From JAFGSZ01 sp964492185 (GTDB lineage: Bacteria; Bacteroidota; Bacteroidia; Bacteroidales; UBA10428), in contig CAZBJH010000112.1 of the NCBI GenBank assembly GCA_964492185.1, positions 1 to 11,941 of the forward strand: DNA of 11,941 nucleotides, in the 5' to 3' direction. A program made the translations under genes and the position numbers. Below are positions 5,895-11,941 of the stretch, piece after piece (position 1 is the stretch's first letter; every line of letters begins with the position of its first letter). The notes under the pieces are model-generated. The model made no database searches and had not been told where the DNA came from. It was given only the letters and a program-made list of their open reading frames with translations.

Positions 5895-7154
5895 ATGGAA
5901 GAAACAACAACTACAATAACTGAAGTGGCTGCTGCCATGACAGATATGGAGATCTCCATTAACAATATGTGGGTATTGTTAGCGGCTTTCCTTGTCATGT
6001 TCATGCAACCCGGATTTGCAATGGTTGAAGCGGGCTTTACACGTACGAAAAACACAGCTAACATTTTGATGAAAAACCTTATGGACTTTTCCATTGGCTC
6101 CATCATATTCTGGCTGATAGGTTATACCATTATGTATGGTGATTCAATAGCCGGTATAATAGGTAATCCGCACATATTTTTCAATAGTGACGGTATTGGC
6201 AATTATGCCGACAAGACTGATCTTATATTCCAAACGGTGTTTGCAGCAACTGCAGCAACCATAGTATCGGGAGCAGTGGCTGAGCGCACAAAATTCAATG
6301 CATATATAATGTTTACCATAGTGATAACGCTTATTATCTATCCTGTCTCCGGTCACTGGAAATGGGGAGGCGGCTGGCTTGATCACCTGGGGTTTATAGA
6401 TTTCGCCGGTTCAACCGTAGTGCATTCGGTTGGGGGCTGGTTAGGACTGGCAGGAGCAATAGTATTAGGACCGCGCCTGGGGAAATATTCCAATGGTAAC
6501 AAGCCCAAAGCTATTCCGGGGCATAATCTTATGATTGCAGCCCTGGGTGTGTTCATTCTCTGGTTCGGATGGTTCGGGTTCAACCCGGGTTCGCAACTGG
6601 GAGCAGCAGGACGGGACAATGTACTGGCTATTGGACATATCGCCCTGACAACCAACCTTGCAGCAGCTGCCGGTGCAATTACAGCTATGTTTGTTGCATG
6701 GGCAAGATATAAAAGGCCAGCGCTGAGTTTGTCACTTAACGGCGCCCTTGCCGGTCTTGTTGCCATTACAGCCGGATGCAATATCGTCAGTCCGGGAGGA
6801 GCTGTAATAATAGGTATAATTGCAGGTATAGTATTGGTATTCAGCGTTGAGTTAATTGACCAGGTTCTAAAAGTGGATGATCCTGTGGGTGCTGTATCTG
6901 TACACGGCGTTTGCGGAGCAATCGGGACTATACTGGTCGGTGTATTTGCTACCGAAGGCGGACTGGCATATGGAGGCGGATTTAAGTTGCTGGGTATTCA
7001 GTTCATTGGTGTGATGGCTATTGGTGCCTGGGCACTGACCACGGGATTTATTTTGTTCGGGATATTGAAAGCTACAAACGGCTTGCGGGTGCCGAAGAGA
7101 ATAGAAGAAGAAGGACTGGATATATATGAACATGGTGAGAGTGCATACAATTAG
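5895..7154 (+). CDS. amt: AmtB-type ammonium channel
   Basis: The 419-residue protein shows the full AmtB pattern with about eleven membrane spans. Recognisable sites are GFAMVEAGFTRTKNTANIL (40-58), F112 near the external gate, GAVAERTKFNAY (126-137), D169 and H177 in DFAGSTVVHSVGG (169-181), and H337 in SVHGVCGAIG; H177 and H337 correspond to the twin pore histidines. The C-tail GLRV...EEEGLDIYEHGESAYN is the conserved cytosolic region that communicates with PII. No separate cleavable signal peptide is clear; residues 1-24 are polar before span 1. The stop codon TAG is formed by the palindromic element inserted at 7149. Without it the same frame would end one base change away at TAA, so the protein sequence is unaffected. 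It is last in the operon with TorF-like protein and PII. Confidence 0.95.
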   Translation: MEETTTTITEVAAAMTDMEISINNMWVLLAAFLVMFMQPGFAMVEAGFTRTKNTANILMKNLMDFSIGSIIFWLIGYTIMYGDSIAGIIGNPHIFFNSDGIGNYADKTDLIFQTVFAATAATIVSGAVAERTKFNAYIMFTIVITLIIYPVSGHWKWGGGWLDHLGFIDFAGSTVVHSVGGWLGLAGAIVLGPRLGKYSNGNKPKAIPGHNLMIAALGVFILWFGWFGFNPGSQLGAAGRDNVLAIGHIALTTNLAAAAGAITAMFVAWARYKRPALSLSLNGALAGLVAITAGCNIVSPGGAVIIGIIAGIVLVFSVELIDQVLKVDDPVGAVSVHGVCGAIGTILVGVFATEGGLAYGGGFKLLGIQFIGVMAIGAWALTTGFILFGILKATNGLRVPKRIEEEGLDIYEHGESAYN

Positions 7155-7318
7155 TGTCTGTCCATAATGTCCGATATCTGCGTTGCCGCTCACATTTTAA
7201 ATCCTCAAATACTTTAGTATTCTGCGGTTTAAAATGATCACGCGCCTTGATCTCGAACATTCTGAACAGACACATGTCCGGTTAAACATTTTGACTACTT
7301 TATAGACAGACTCTAATT
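7149..7318 (+). mobile_element. Palindromic MITE-like element, copy 1 (core A, long tail)
   Basis: The element is bounded by AATT at 7149-7152 and 7315-7318. Its ends are AGTGTCTGTC (from 7153) and the inverted GACAGACTCT (to 7314). A second internal terminal pair, GTGTCTGT (7154-7161) with ACAGACAC (7266-7273), closes a 120-bp imperfect palindrome whose apex is AATACT-TT-AGTATT. A tail of about 40 bp follows, beginning ATGTCCGGTTAAACATTTTG. There is no coding capacity. It overlaps the last bases of the ammonium channel gene. Confidence 0.8.
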
Positions 7319-7334
7319 AATAATAGTGGTGGTT

Positions 7335-7369
7335 AAAAAAAGGCTGCCTTTTCAGGCAGCCTTTTTTTT
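7335..7369. terminator. Bidirectional intrinsic terminator
   Basis: A perfect GGCTGCC (7342-7348) / GGCAGCC (7355-7361) stem with loop TTTTCA is flanked by A7 on the left and T8 on the right, so it can end transcription from both sides. It serves the nitrogen operon from the left and the convergent trpB2 gene from the right. The remaining gap up to 7490 holds nothing notable. Confidence 0.9.
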
Positions 7370-7490
7370 AATTTCTATTGTTCATGCATAATCAACACAT
7401 AGCATAATTCTCATTCATTTTTATGAACCTTTAGCTCGGTGAAGCCAATAATGCAGGTTAAACTGTACATGCACCCCTGACAGGAAGCTT

Positions 7491-8852
7491 TTATGGTTTC
7501 GGGTATCCCTCCAGTTCCTTCAGGTTTTCTGCTATCACATCATCAGGTAATTCATAATTATGAAGCTTACCACTCATAAATTTATCATATCCTGTGAGGT
7601 CCATCAATCCATGCCCGCTGAAATTAAAGAGGATCACTTTCTCTTTCCCTTCCTCCCTGGCTTTTTTGGCTTCACGGATTGCAGCCGCAATGGCATGGGT
7701 AGTTTCCGGTGCGGGAATAATACCTTCTGTTTGTGCAAACAGTAAACCGGCCTCGTATGATTCAAGCTGATGTAATGCCAGCGGATTCATCAAACCTTTT
7801 TGCACAGCCTTGCTTACCAGTGGTGACATGCCATGGTAACGCAATCCCCCGGCATGGATGGGAGCCGGAACAAAGCTGTGGCCTAAAGAATACATAGCCA
7901 CAAGCGGGGTCATTTTTGCCGTATCACCATGATCATATAAATAAGGCCCTTTAGTAAGTGTAGGGCATGATGTAGGCTCAACGGGAATAATATTAATGTC
8001 GGCCCCGTTTATTTTATCATAAAGGAAGGGGAAAGCGATTCCTGCAAAATTGCTGCCGCCTCCGACACATCCGATAACAACATCTGGATTGCTCTCACCG
8101 GCAATTTTGAGCTGCTTCTTGGTCTCCAGTCCGATAATGGTCTGATGCATCATTACATGATTCAACACACTTCCCAATGAATAGCGTGTCTGGCCTGTTT
8201 TATCCGTAACCGCAGCTTCTATTGCTTCACTGATTGCAAGGCCAAGGCTCCCCGGAGTGTCCGGATGCTTAGCCAGCATATCACGGCCGGCCTGGGTTTC
8301 ATTACTCGGGCTGGCTATACATTTGCCGCCCCATGTCTGCATCATCAGCTTACGTAATGGTTTCTGGTCGAAACTTATTCTTACCATAAAAACTTTACAT
8401 TCCAAACCAAGCAATGAGCAGGCGAAAGAAAGGGCACTTCCCCATTGCCCTGCACCTGTTTCGGTTGTCAGGCTCTTGATACCAAACTCCTTATTATACC
8501 AGGCTTGTGCTACGGCAGTATTGGGTTTATGACTCCCTGCAGGTGAAAAACTTTCATTTTTATAATAGATCCTGGCAGGAGTTCCGATTGCTTCCTCAAG
8601 GTCATATGCCCTGTGTAAAGGTGCCGGACGCCATCGTGTAAGTATATCCAGGATACCCTCAGGTATATCTATCCATCGTTCCTGACTGTATTCCTGTTCA
8701 ATCAGGTTCATTGGGAACACAGGGGCCCATGCTTCCGGAGGAACGGGCCCGTCGGGACTCATATAGGGGTCAGGTTGAAGATCAGCGGCAAGATTATACC
8801 ATCGCGTCGGCATTTCACTTTCGGGGAGCAGAATTTTTCTTTGTCTTGTCAT
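7491..8852 (-). CDS. trpB: TrpB2-type tryptophan synthase beta chain
   Basis: The 453-residue protein is a PLP enzyme of the stand-alone TrpB2 ('TrpB-related') group, longer than classical TrpB (about 400). Key sites are SHKPNTA with K109 as the PLP lysine, ETGAGQWG with E131 equivalent to the catalytic glutamate, and the phosphate-binding GCVGGGSNFAG. It condenses indole with serine to tryptophan, or may scavenge indole; the physiological partner of TrpB2 enzymes is less certain than for TrpB1. No trpA or other trp gene lies beside it, which is usual for this group. The N-terminal MTRQRKILLPESEMPTRWYN is family-typical and fixes the start at 8852. A palindromic element lies 14 bp upstream of the start, so the leader is probably structured. 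It converges on the terminator at 7335-7369. Confidence 0.93.
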   Translation of the reverse strand: MTRQRKILLPESEMPTRWYNLAADLQPDPYMSPDGPVPPEAWAPVFPMNLIEQEYSQERWIDIPEGILDILTRWRPAPLHRAYDLEEAIGTPARIYYKNESFSPAGSHKPNTAVAQAWYNKEFGIKSLTTETGAGQWGSALSFACSLLGLECKVFMVRISFDQKPLRKLMMQTWGGKCIASPSNETQAGRDMLAKHPDTPGSLGLAISEAIEAAVTDKTGQTRYSLGSVLNHVMMHQTIIGLETKKQLKIAGESNPDVVIGCVGGGSNFAGIAFPFLYDKINGADINIIPVEPTSCPTLTKGPYLYDHGDTAKMTPLVAMYSLGHSFVPAPIHAGGLRYHGMSPLVSKAVQKGLMNPLALHQLESYEAGLLFAQTEGIIPAPETTHAIAAAIREAKKAREEGKEKVILFNFSGHGLMDLTGYDKFMSGKLHNYELPDDVIAENLKELEGYPKP

Positions 8853-8866
8853 TTTTGAATAATTTT

Positions 8867-9039
8867 AATTAGTGTCTGTCCATAAAGTCCCATTTGCTGC
8901 GTTACGCTTGTCCGAAAATTGCTCATTTACGACTAGTAAACTCCGCATTTTCGGACTGCGCAAGCCTTGCAAATGGAACCTTCTGAACAGACACATGTAC
9001 AGTTAAACATTTTGACTACTTCATAGACAAACTATAATT
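8867..9039 (+). mobile_element. Palindromic MITE-like element, copy 2 (core B, long tail)
   Basis: AATT flanks at 8867-8870 and 9036-9039 enclose ends AGTGTCTGTC and GACAAACTAT. The core differs from copy 1: its arms share CATTTGC, GCTTG and TCCGAAAAT segments around the apex TTTAC-GACTA-GTAAA. The tail from ATGTACAGTTAAACATTTTG is nearly the same as in copy 1. It is non-coding and lies 14 bp upstream of the trpB2 start. Confidence 0.8.
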
Positions 9040-9143
9040 AGGAAAAATGATAAACACGGTATAATGACTTTATCCGGATAATGTTACCGGGTTGACTGCA
9101 TAAAATTTATAAGTCATTTCGTTATGCCGGTTTATACAGAAGA

Positions 9144-9174
9144 CAAAAATAATAACTCCCTTACATTATCCAAC
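9144..9174 (-). promoter_or_regulatory. Probable promoter of trpB2
   Basis: On the minus strand GTTG (9174-9171) is followed after 19 bp by TATTTTTG (9151-9144), close to the Bacteroidota consensus TTTG-N19-21-TAnnTTTG. Transcription from here would give a leader of about 285 nt containing all of palindromic element copy 2. The remainder of the 9040-9263 gap shows an 8-bp inverted repeat (AATGACTT 9063-9070 with AAGTCATT 9111-9118), no coding frame, and no clear terminator for galU. Confidence 0.45.
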
Positions 9175-9263
9175 CTATCCTCAACTTTTTTACTACTGAA
9201 TATTTAATTTGGATTGGATAAAAACAAATGTCAACTGAATAAATATTCGTCAATTATTTGATG

Positions 9264-10151
9264 TTAAGTATTACCGTCAGTGGTATCCATAGTTTTAACC
9301 AGTTTTTTCAGATAAGCAGTCAGGGGAGCATTAAATTCCTTACGCTTCAACGCAAATTCAATGGTAGTTATTAAAAAATCCATTTTGTTGCCAATATCAT
9401 ATCGCTTTCCTTCAATGGTTTGTGCCAGAATATTTTCACGTTTGAGTAATAATCTTAAGGCATCTGTCAGCTGGATCTCATTACCCTTTCCCCGTTTTGT
9501 CTTCTCAAGCGCCGGAAATATCTCCGGTGTAAGTATATACCGGCCTGCAATAGCCAGGTTGGAAGGTGCTTTATCAATATCCGGCTTTTCAATAAGCTGG
9601 TCGAGCTGCATCAGTTTACCACTTATCTCCTTACCTCCTGCTATTCCGTAACGGGAAACCTTTTCACGGGGAACGGTTTCCACGGCAATTATGGTTTGTT
9701 TATACTGCTCATATGTATCAACCAATTGTTGTGTTACAGGAATAACCGAATCGATAATGGTATCTCCGAGTAGCACAGCAAAAGGTTCGTTTCCGCAATG
9801 ATACTTTGCATACCGGATAGCATCACCCAGTCCGTTAAGTTCTTTCTGCCTGATAAAATGAATATTTGCCATATCCTCAATATGCCTGATCTGGGTGTAC
9901 AACATTTCATCTTCCTTAGCTTTGACCCGCTCTTCGAGCTCGAAATTCCGGTCAAAGTGATCTTCAATTGAACGTTTGCCTTTACCCGATATTATTAGTA
10001 TATCTTCAATACCAGAATCAACACATTCCTGTACAACATATTGAATGACCGGTGTATCAATGACAGGTAACATCTCTTTTGGCTGGGCTTTGGTTGCCGG
10101 CAAAAAACGGGTTCCAAAACCTGCTGCCGGAATAACTGCTTTCTTTATCAT
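9264..10151 (-). CDS. galU: UTP--glucose-1-phosphate uridylyltransferase
   Basis: The 295-residue protein has the complete bacterial GalU signature: GFGTRFLPATKAQPKEMLP (11-29, nucleotide-binding loop), LNGLGDAI (105-112), LLGD (127-130, metal-binding aspartate), LIEKP and GNEIQLTDAL. It makes UDP-glucose from UTP and glucose-1-phosphate in the cytoplasm, feeding envelope polysaccharides and UDP-glucuronate synthesis. Length is normal. The start is fixed by MIKKAVIPAAGFGTR. It lies downstream of a broken small gene and a glucuronokinase-like gene on the same strand, suggesting an ancestral sugar-activation cluster. GalU-type enzymes sometimes accept other sugar-1-phosphates, so use of glucuronate-1-phosphate is possible but not shown. 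A consensus promoter ends only 5 bp before the ATG, implying a very short or absent leader. Confidence 0.95.
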   Translation of the reverse strand: MIKKAVIPAAGFGTRFLPATKAQPKEMLPVIDTPVIQYVVQECVDSGIEDILIISGKGKRSIEDHFDRNFELEERVKAKEDEMLYTQIRHIEDMANIHFIRQKELNGLGDAIRYAKYHCGNEPFAVLLGDTIIDSVIPVTQQLVDTYEQYKQTIIAVETVPREKVSRYGIAGGKEISGKLMQLDQLIEKPDIDKAPSNLAIAGRYILTPEIFPALEKTKRGKGNEIQLTDALRLLLKRENILAQTIEGKRYDIGNKMDFLITTIEFALKRKEFNAPLTAYLKKLVKTMDTTDGNT

Positions 10152-10156
10152 AAAGT

Positions 10157-10187
10157 CAAATTTAACATATCATAACAATAGCACAAA
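10157..10187 (-). promoter_or_regulatory. Consensus promoter of galU, nearly leaderless
   Basis: On the minus strand TTTG (10187-10184), a 19-bp spacer and TAAATTTG (10164-10157) form an exact match to the Bacteroidota -33/-7 promoter. Only 5 bp (ACTTT) separate the -7 box from the galU ATG, so the transcript probably starts at or within a few bases of the start codon. Confidence 0.6.
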
Positions 10188-10217
10188 TTCAATAGTGGTG
10201 TTTTTGTTGATAATTAA

Positions 10218-10538
10218 TTAAAAAAACCAAAAAAACGGGATGTCCAAATTCCGGGTCAATAAATCCTTGGTCCCAAAAACATTAAAAATATCAATTAATA
10301 CTGAAAGTAAAATTGAAAAAACGACAAACCCGGCAACAGCGTATAAAACGATACTGGGATTCGTCCTGAAAGGATTAAATAGTGTCTGTCCATAATATCC
10401 GATATCTGCGTTGCTGCCAAAATTTTAAATCCTCGAATACTTTAGTATACTGCGGTTTAAAATTTTTGCGCGCCCTGATCTCGAACATTCTGTACAAACA
10501 CTAAGAGTTTATTGACAGACTCTAAATAAAAACGTCAT
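10218..10538 (-). pseudogene. Small membrane protein gene split by palindromic element
   Basis: From 10376 down to the TAA at 10220-10218 an open frame encodes 52 residues with a membrane span (IVLYAVAGFVVFSILLSVLI) and a C-terminus ending IPFFWFF, but it has no start codon. Upstream in frame, inside the inserted element, there is a stop and no ATG. Removing the element together with one AAAT duplication joins this frame to an ATG at 10538-10536 that overlaps the kinase stop as ATGA. The restored gene reads MTFLFNPFRTNPS and continues, 57 residues in all, with no frame change. The present ATG frame reads only MTFLFRVCQ before a stop. This is strong evidence for a real, recently interrupted gene between the kinase and galU. 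Its family is unknown; it was probably a single-span inner-membrane protein. Confidence 0.7.
10377..10527 (+). mobile_element. Palindromic MITE-like element, copy 3 (core A, short tail)
   Basis: AAAT duplications at 10377-10380 and 10524-10527 flank ends AGTGTCTGTC and GACAGACTCT. The core is of type A with apex AATACTTTAGTATA, but the tail is short (about 20 bp, TAAGAGTTTATT) and matches copy 5 rather than copies 1, 2 and 4. It lies 7 bp after the kinase stop and interrupts the small membrane protein gene. The AAAT flanks, different from AATT elsewhere, show that these four bases are target sequence, not element. Confidence 0.85.
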
Positions 10539-11530
10539 AAAATATATGGTTTAATTACTCTCGCGTTTATTTTCTTCAAATGAACAACCAGGCTCCTTAG
10601 CATCTCATCATCTCTATACATACCTATTATTGTACCGCCGGAACCCGAAAATTTTGCCGAGGCGCCGCATCTTCTGGCTACCTGTACCATTTCCAGATTA
10701 CTTTCTGAAATATTCATGATCCTGCTTCTTAGATCAAAATTTGTATTAATAAGCTCATAAAGCAGATCATGATCCTCTTTCTCTATGGCCGATCTTCCCT
10801 GATCCGCCATTGATGCGATCTCTGCCAGTGTATCATGTACCCGCTTTTCACCGCTATTAAACCGCTGACGAATATTATTCAATACAGTACCCGAAACTTT
10901 CCCCAATTCTGTTTTATAGGCAAGGTACAAATTCGGAAGTTTTTGAGCCGGCAGCCTTTTGTAAATGCCATAGCCCTTTTTTTCCATATGATCTTTATTA
11001 AAATCCATATATACACAACCTTCATAAGCCTGAATAACCCGATCCTGAAGACCGGCATTGATCCCCAGTTCATCCGCCTCAACAGAAAGCACCAGGCTGG
11101 GAAGCACCGGCAAAGGCATCTCCACATTATAAAATTTCATCAGGGCTTTCATAGTTGCCGTGATTATTGCACTTGAACCGGCCAGACCAACCTGCCGCGG
11201 GATGGAGGACTGGTAACGAATTGTAAAATTTTTATTTGCTAGCTTAATATCATTGGACTCGCAAAATTCACAAAAACGCTTGATCGCTGCTTTTATCAAC
11301 CTTGTACCTCCATAATAGCCTGTGAGATTTACTGAATCGGTAAGGTGATATATATTCCTGAACCGGTTGAGATCTTCCTGCTGTTCTTCAATAACCAGTT
11401 CAGGTGTCTGATAAACCGATACGATGGCACCGAAATTACGGATAATGATAGATATGGTCTTACCATAATATCCGTCAGATGGGTTTCCAAGTAAACCTGC
11501 CCTGGCATATGCCCTGGATTCGATGATCAT
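10535..11530 (-). CDS. GHMP kinase, glucuronokinase-like
   Basis: From the ATG at 11530 the protein has 331 residues; a TTG 13 codons upstream is unlikely because conserved sequence begins right after the ATG. The three GHMP kinase motifs are present: motif 1 ARAGLLGNPSDGYYGKTIS (9-27), motif 2 PRQVGLAGSSAII (111-123, the ATP-phosphate loop) and motif 3 KFSGSGGTIIG (from 293). GLQDRVIQAYEGCVYMDF (160-177) and the NPSDGYYGKT form are those of glucuronokinase and related sugar-1-kinases. The likely reaction is ATP-dependent phosphorylation of glucuronate, or a similar sugar, at C1. With GalU downstream this could yield a UDP-sugar. The stop codon overlaps the start of the interrupted small gene (ATGA), so the two were once coupled. 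Substrate assignment is by similarity only. Confidence 0.85.
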   Translation of the reverse strand: MIIESRAYARAGLLGNPSDGYYGKTISIIIRNFGAIVSVYQTPELVIEEQQEDLNRFRNIYHLTDSVNLTGYYGGTRLIKAAIKRFCEFCESNDIKLANKNFTIRYQSSIPRQVGLAGSSAIITATMKALMKFYNVEMPLPVLPSLVLSVEADELGINAGLQDRVIQAYEGCVYMDFNKDHMEKKGYGIYKRLPAQKLPNLYLAYKTELGKVSGTVLNNIRQRFNSGEKRVHDTLAEIASMADQGRSAIEKEDHDLLYELINTNFDLRSRIMNISESNLEMVQVARRCGASAKFSGSGGTIIGMYRDDEMLRSLVVHLKKINARVIKPYIL

Positions 11531-11631
11531 ACTGAAATAATTATTTATAAAAATCCCACGAATATACAACTTCCGGATAATTATACAGAACTATTTTATG
11601 AAATACGCCGAATCTTACATGAGTTTAAAAT
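11531..11631. other. Short upstream region of kinase gene
   Basis: About 100 bp of A/T-rich sequence separates the kinase start from palindromic element copy 4. I find no clear TAnnTTTG box on the minus strand here, so the promoter may be degenerate, or transcription may enter from beyond the two palindromic elements. Confidence 0.4.
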
Positions 11632-11804
11632 AGTTAATGTTCGTCTATGAAGTGGTCAAAATGTTTAACCGGACATTTGTCTGTTCAGAAGGTTCCATTT
11701 GCAAGGCTCGCGCGGTCCGAAAACGCGGTGTTTACTTGTCGTGAATGAGCAATTTTCGGACAAGCGTAACGCGGCAAATGGGACTTTATGAACAGACACT
11801 AATT
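11632..11804 (-). mobile_element. Palindromic MITE-like element, copy 4 (core B, long tail)
   Basis: On the minus strand this copy matches copy 2 closely over both core and tail (roughly nine bases in ten by eye). Its AGTGTCTGTT end lies at 11800-11791 followed by AATT (11801-11804). The tail end near 11636-11645 (AATGTTCGTC) is more diverged, so its outer limit is approximate and no clean duplication is visible there. Confidence 0.75.
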
Positions 11805-11941
11805 AGAGTTTGTCAATAAAGTCATAGTGTTTGTTCAGAATGTTCGAGATCAAGGCGCTTGAGCATTTTAAACCGCGGTATACTATAGTATTTGAGGATT
11901 TAAAATGTGAGCAGCAACGCGGATATCGGACATTATGGACA
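11801..11941 (-). mobile_element. Palindromic MITE-like element, copy 5 (core A, short tail), cut by edge
   Basis: It begins AATTAGAGTTTGTC (11801-11814) and has the short tail seen in copy 3, then a type A core with apex AATACTATAGTATA, ending at the window edge within the GGACAGACAC terminus. It shares its AATT flank with copy 4, so the two stand head to tail with no DNA between them. Confidence 0.75.

Noticed and set aside
7149..7318. Element copy 1 as a regulatory RNA or riboswitch of the ammonium operon
   Set aside because: The same sequence family occurs next to unrelated genes with target duplications, which points to insertion rather than a gene-specific RNA.
8257..8532. 91-codon plus-strand frame
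   Set aside because: Antisense to the conserved core of trpB2, with no motif of its own.
11531..11569. TTG start at 11569 for the kinase
   Set aside because: The extra 13 residues are not family-like and the ATG at 11530 directly precedes the conserved N-terminal motif.
7149..11941. CRISPR array
   Set aside because: Repeats are 150-170 bp palindromic units more than 1 kb apart or abutting, with no short regular spacers and no cas genes.

Overview
The window looks like chromosomal DNA of a Bacteroidota bacterium, probably a Bacteroidales or Marinilabiliales-type environmental lineage. The reasons are AT-rich gaps, mostly no Shine-Dalgarno sequence before the starts, several promoter boxes of the Bacteroidota form TAnnTTTG, and a TorF-like porin / PII / ammonium transporter cluster of a kind I associate with this phylum. 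The exact lineage is inference. I see no tRNA, rRNA, CRISPR array, transposase or phage gene.

Left part (1-2582). Three tightly packed minus-strand genes encode a small protein-tyrosine-phosphatase-like protein, a 217-aa protein with faint DUF218/YdcF resemblance, and a multi-pass membrane protein cut by the window edge. An AT-rich 414-bp gap separates them from a divergent AraC-family regulator.

Middle-left part (2583-4734). This reads as an accessory, partly decayed stretch. It holds a REPIN-like inverted pair of hairpins, a secreted beta-barrel protein, a cluster of small three-base-loop hairpins, a broken gene of unknown family, and another hairpin. Three hairpins carry GTAG at their 5' foot, the hallmark of REP elements mobilised by RAYT transposases.

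Nitrogen operon (4735-7154). A TorF-like outer-membrane protein, a PII protein and an AmtB-type ammonium channel are co-directional with gaps of about 60 bp. Upstream are three GGGGGTA motifs spaced exactly 53 bp apart. The last lies in a palindrome over the expected -33 region of a perfect TAnnTTTG box, which suggests control by an activator. A bidirectional terminator closes the operon.

Right part (7155-11941). All genes are on the minus strand. They are a stand-alone TrpB2-type tryptophan synthase beta chain, GalU (UDP-glucose pyrophosphorylase), a broken small membrane protein gene, and a GHMP kinase resembling glucuronokinase. The kinase and the uridylyltransferase could together convert free glucuronate (or a similar sugar) through the 1-phosphate to a UDP-sugar. 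Every intergenic gap here contains a copy of one palindromic, MITE-like element: five copies in 4.8 kb and none further left. Ends read AG(T/A)GTCTGTC and flanks are 4-bp AATT or AAAT duplications. One copy interrupts a 57-codon gene whose frame is restored exactly when the element and one target duplication are removed. One supplies the stop codon of the ammonium channel gene, and one lies in the presumed leader of trpB2. This element family is the strongest candidate for something undescribed.
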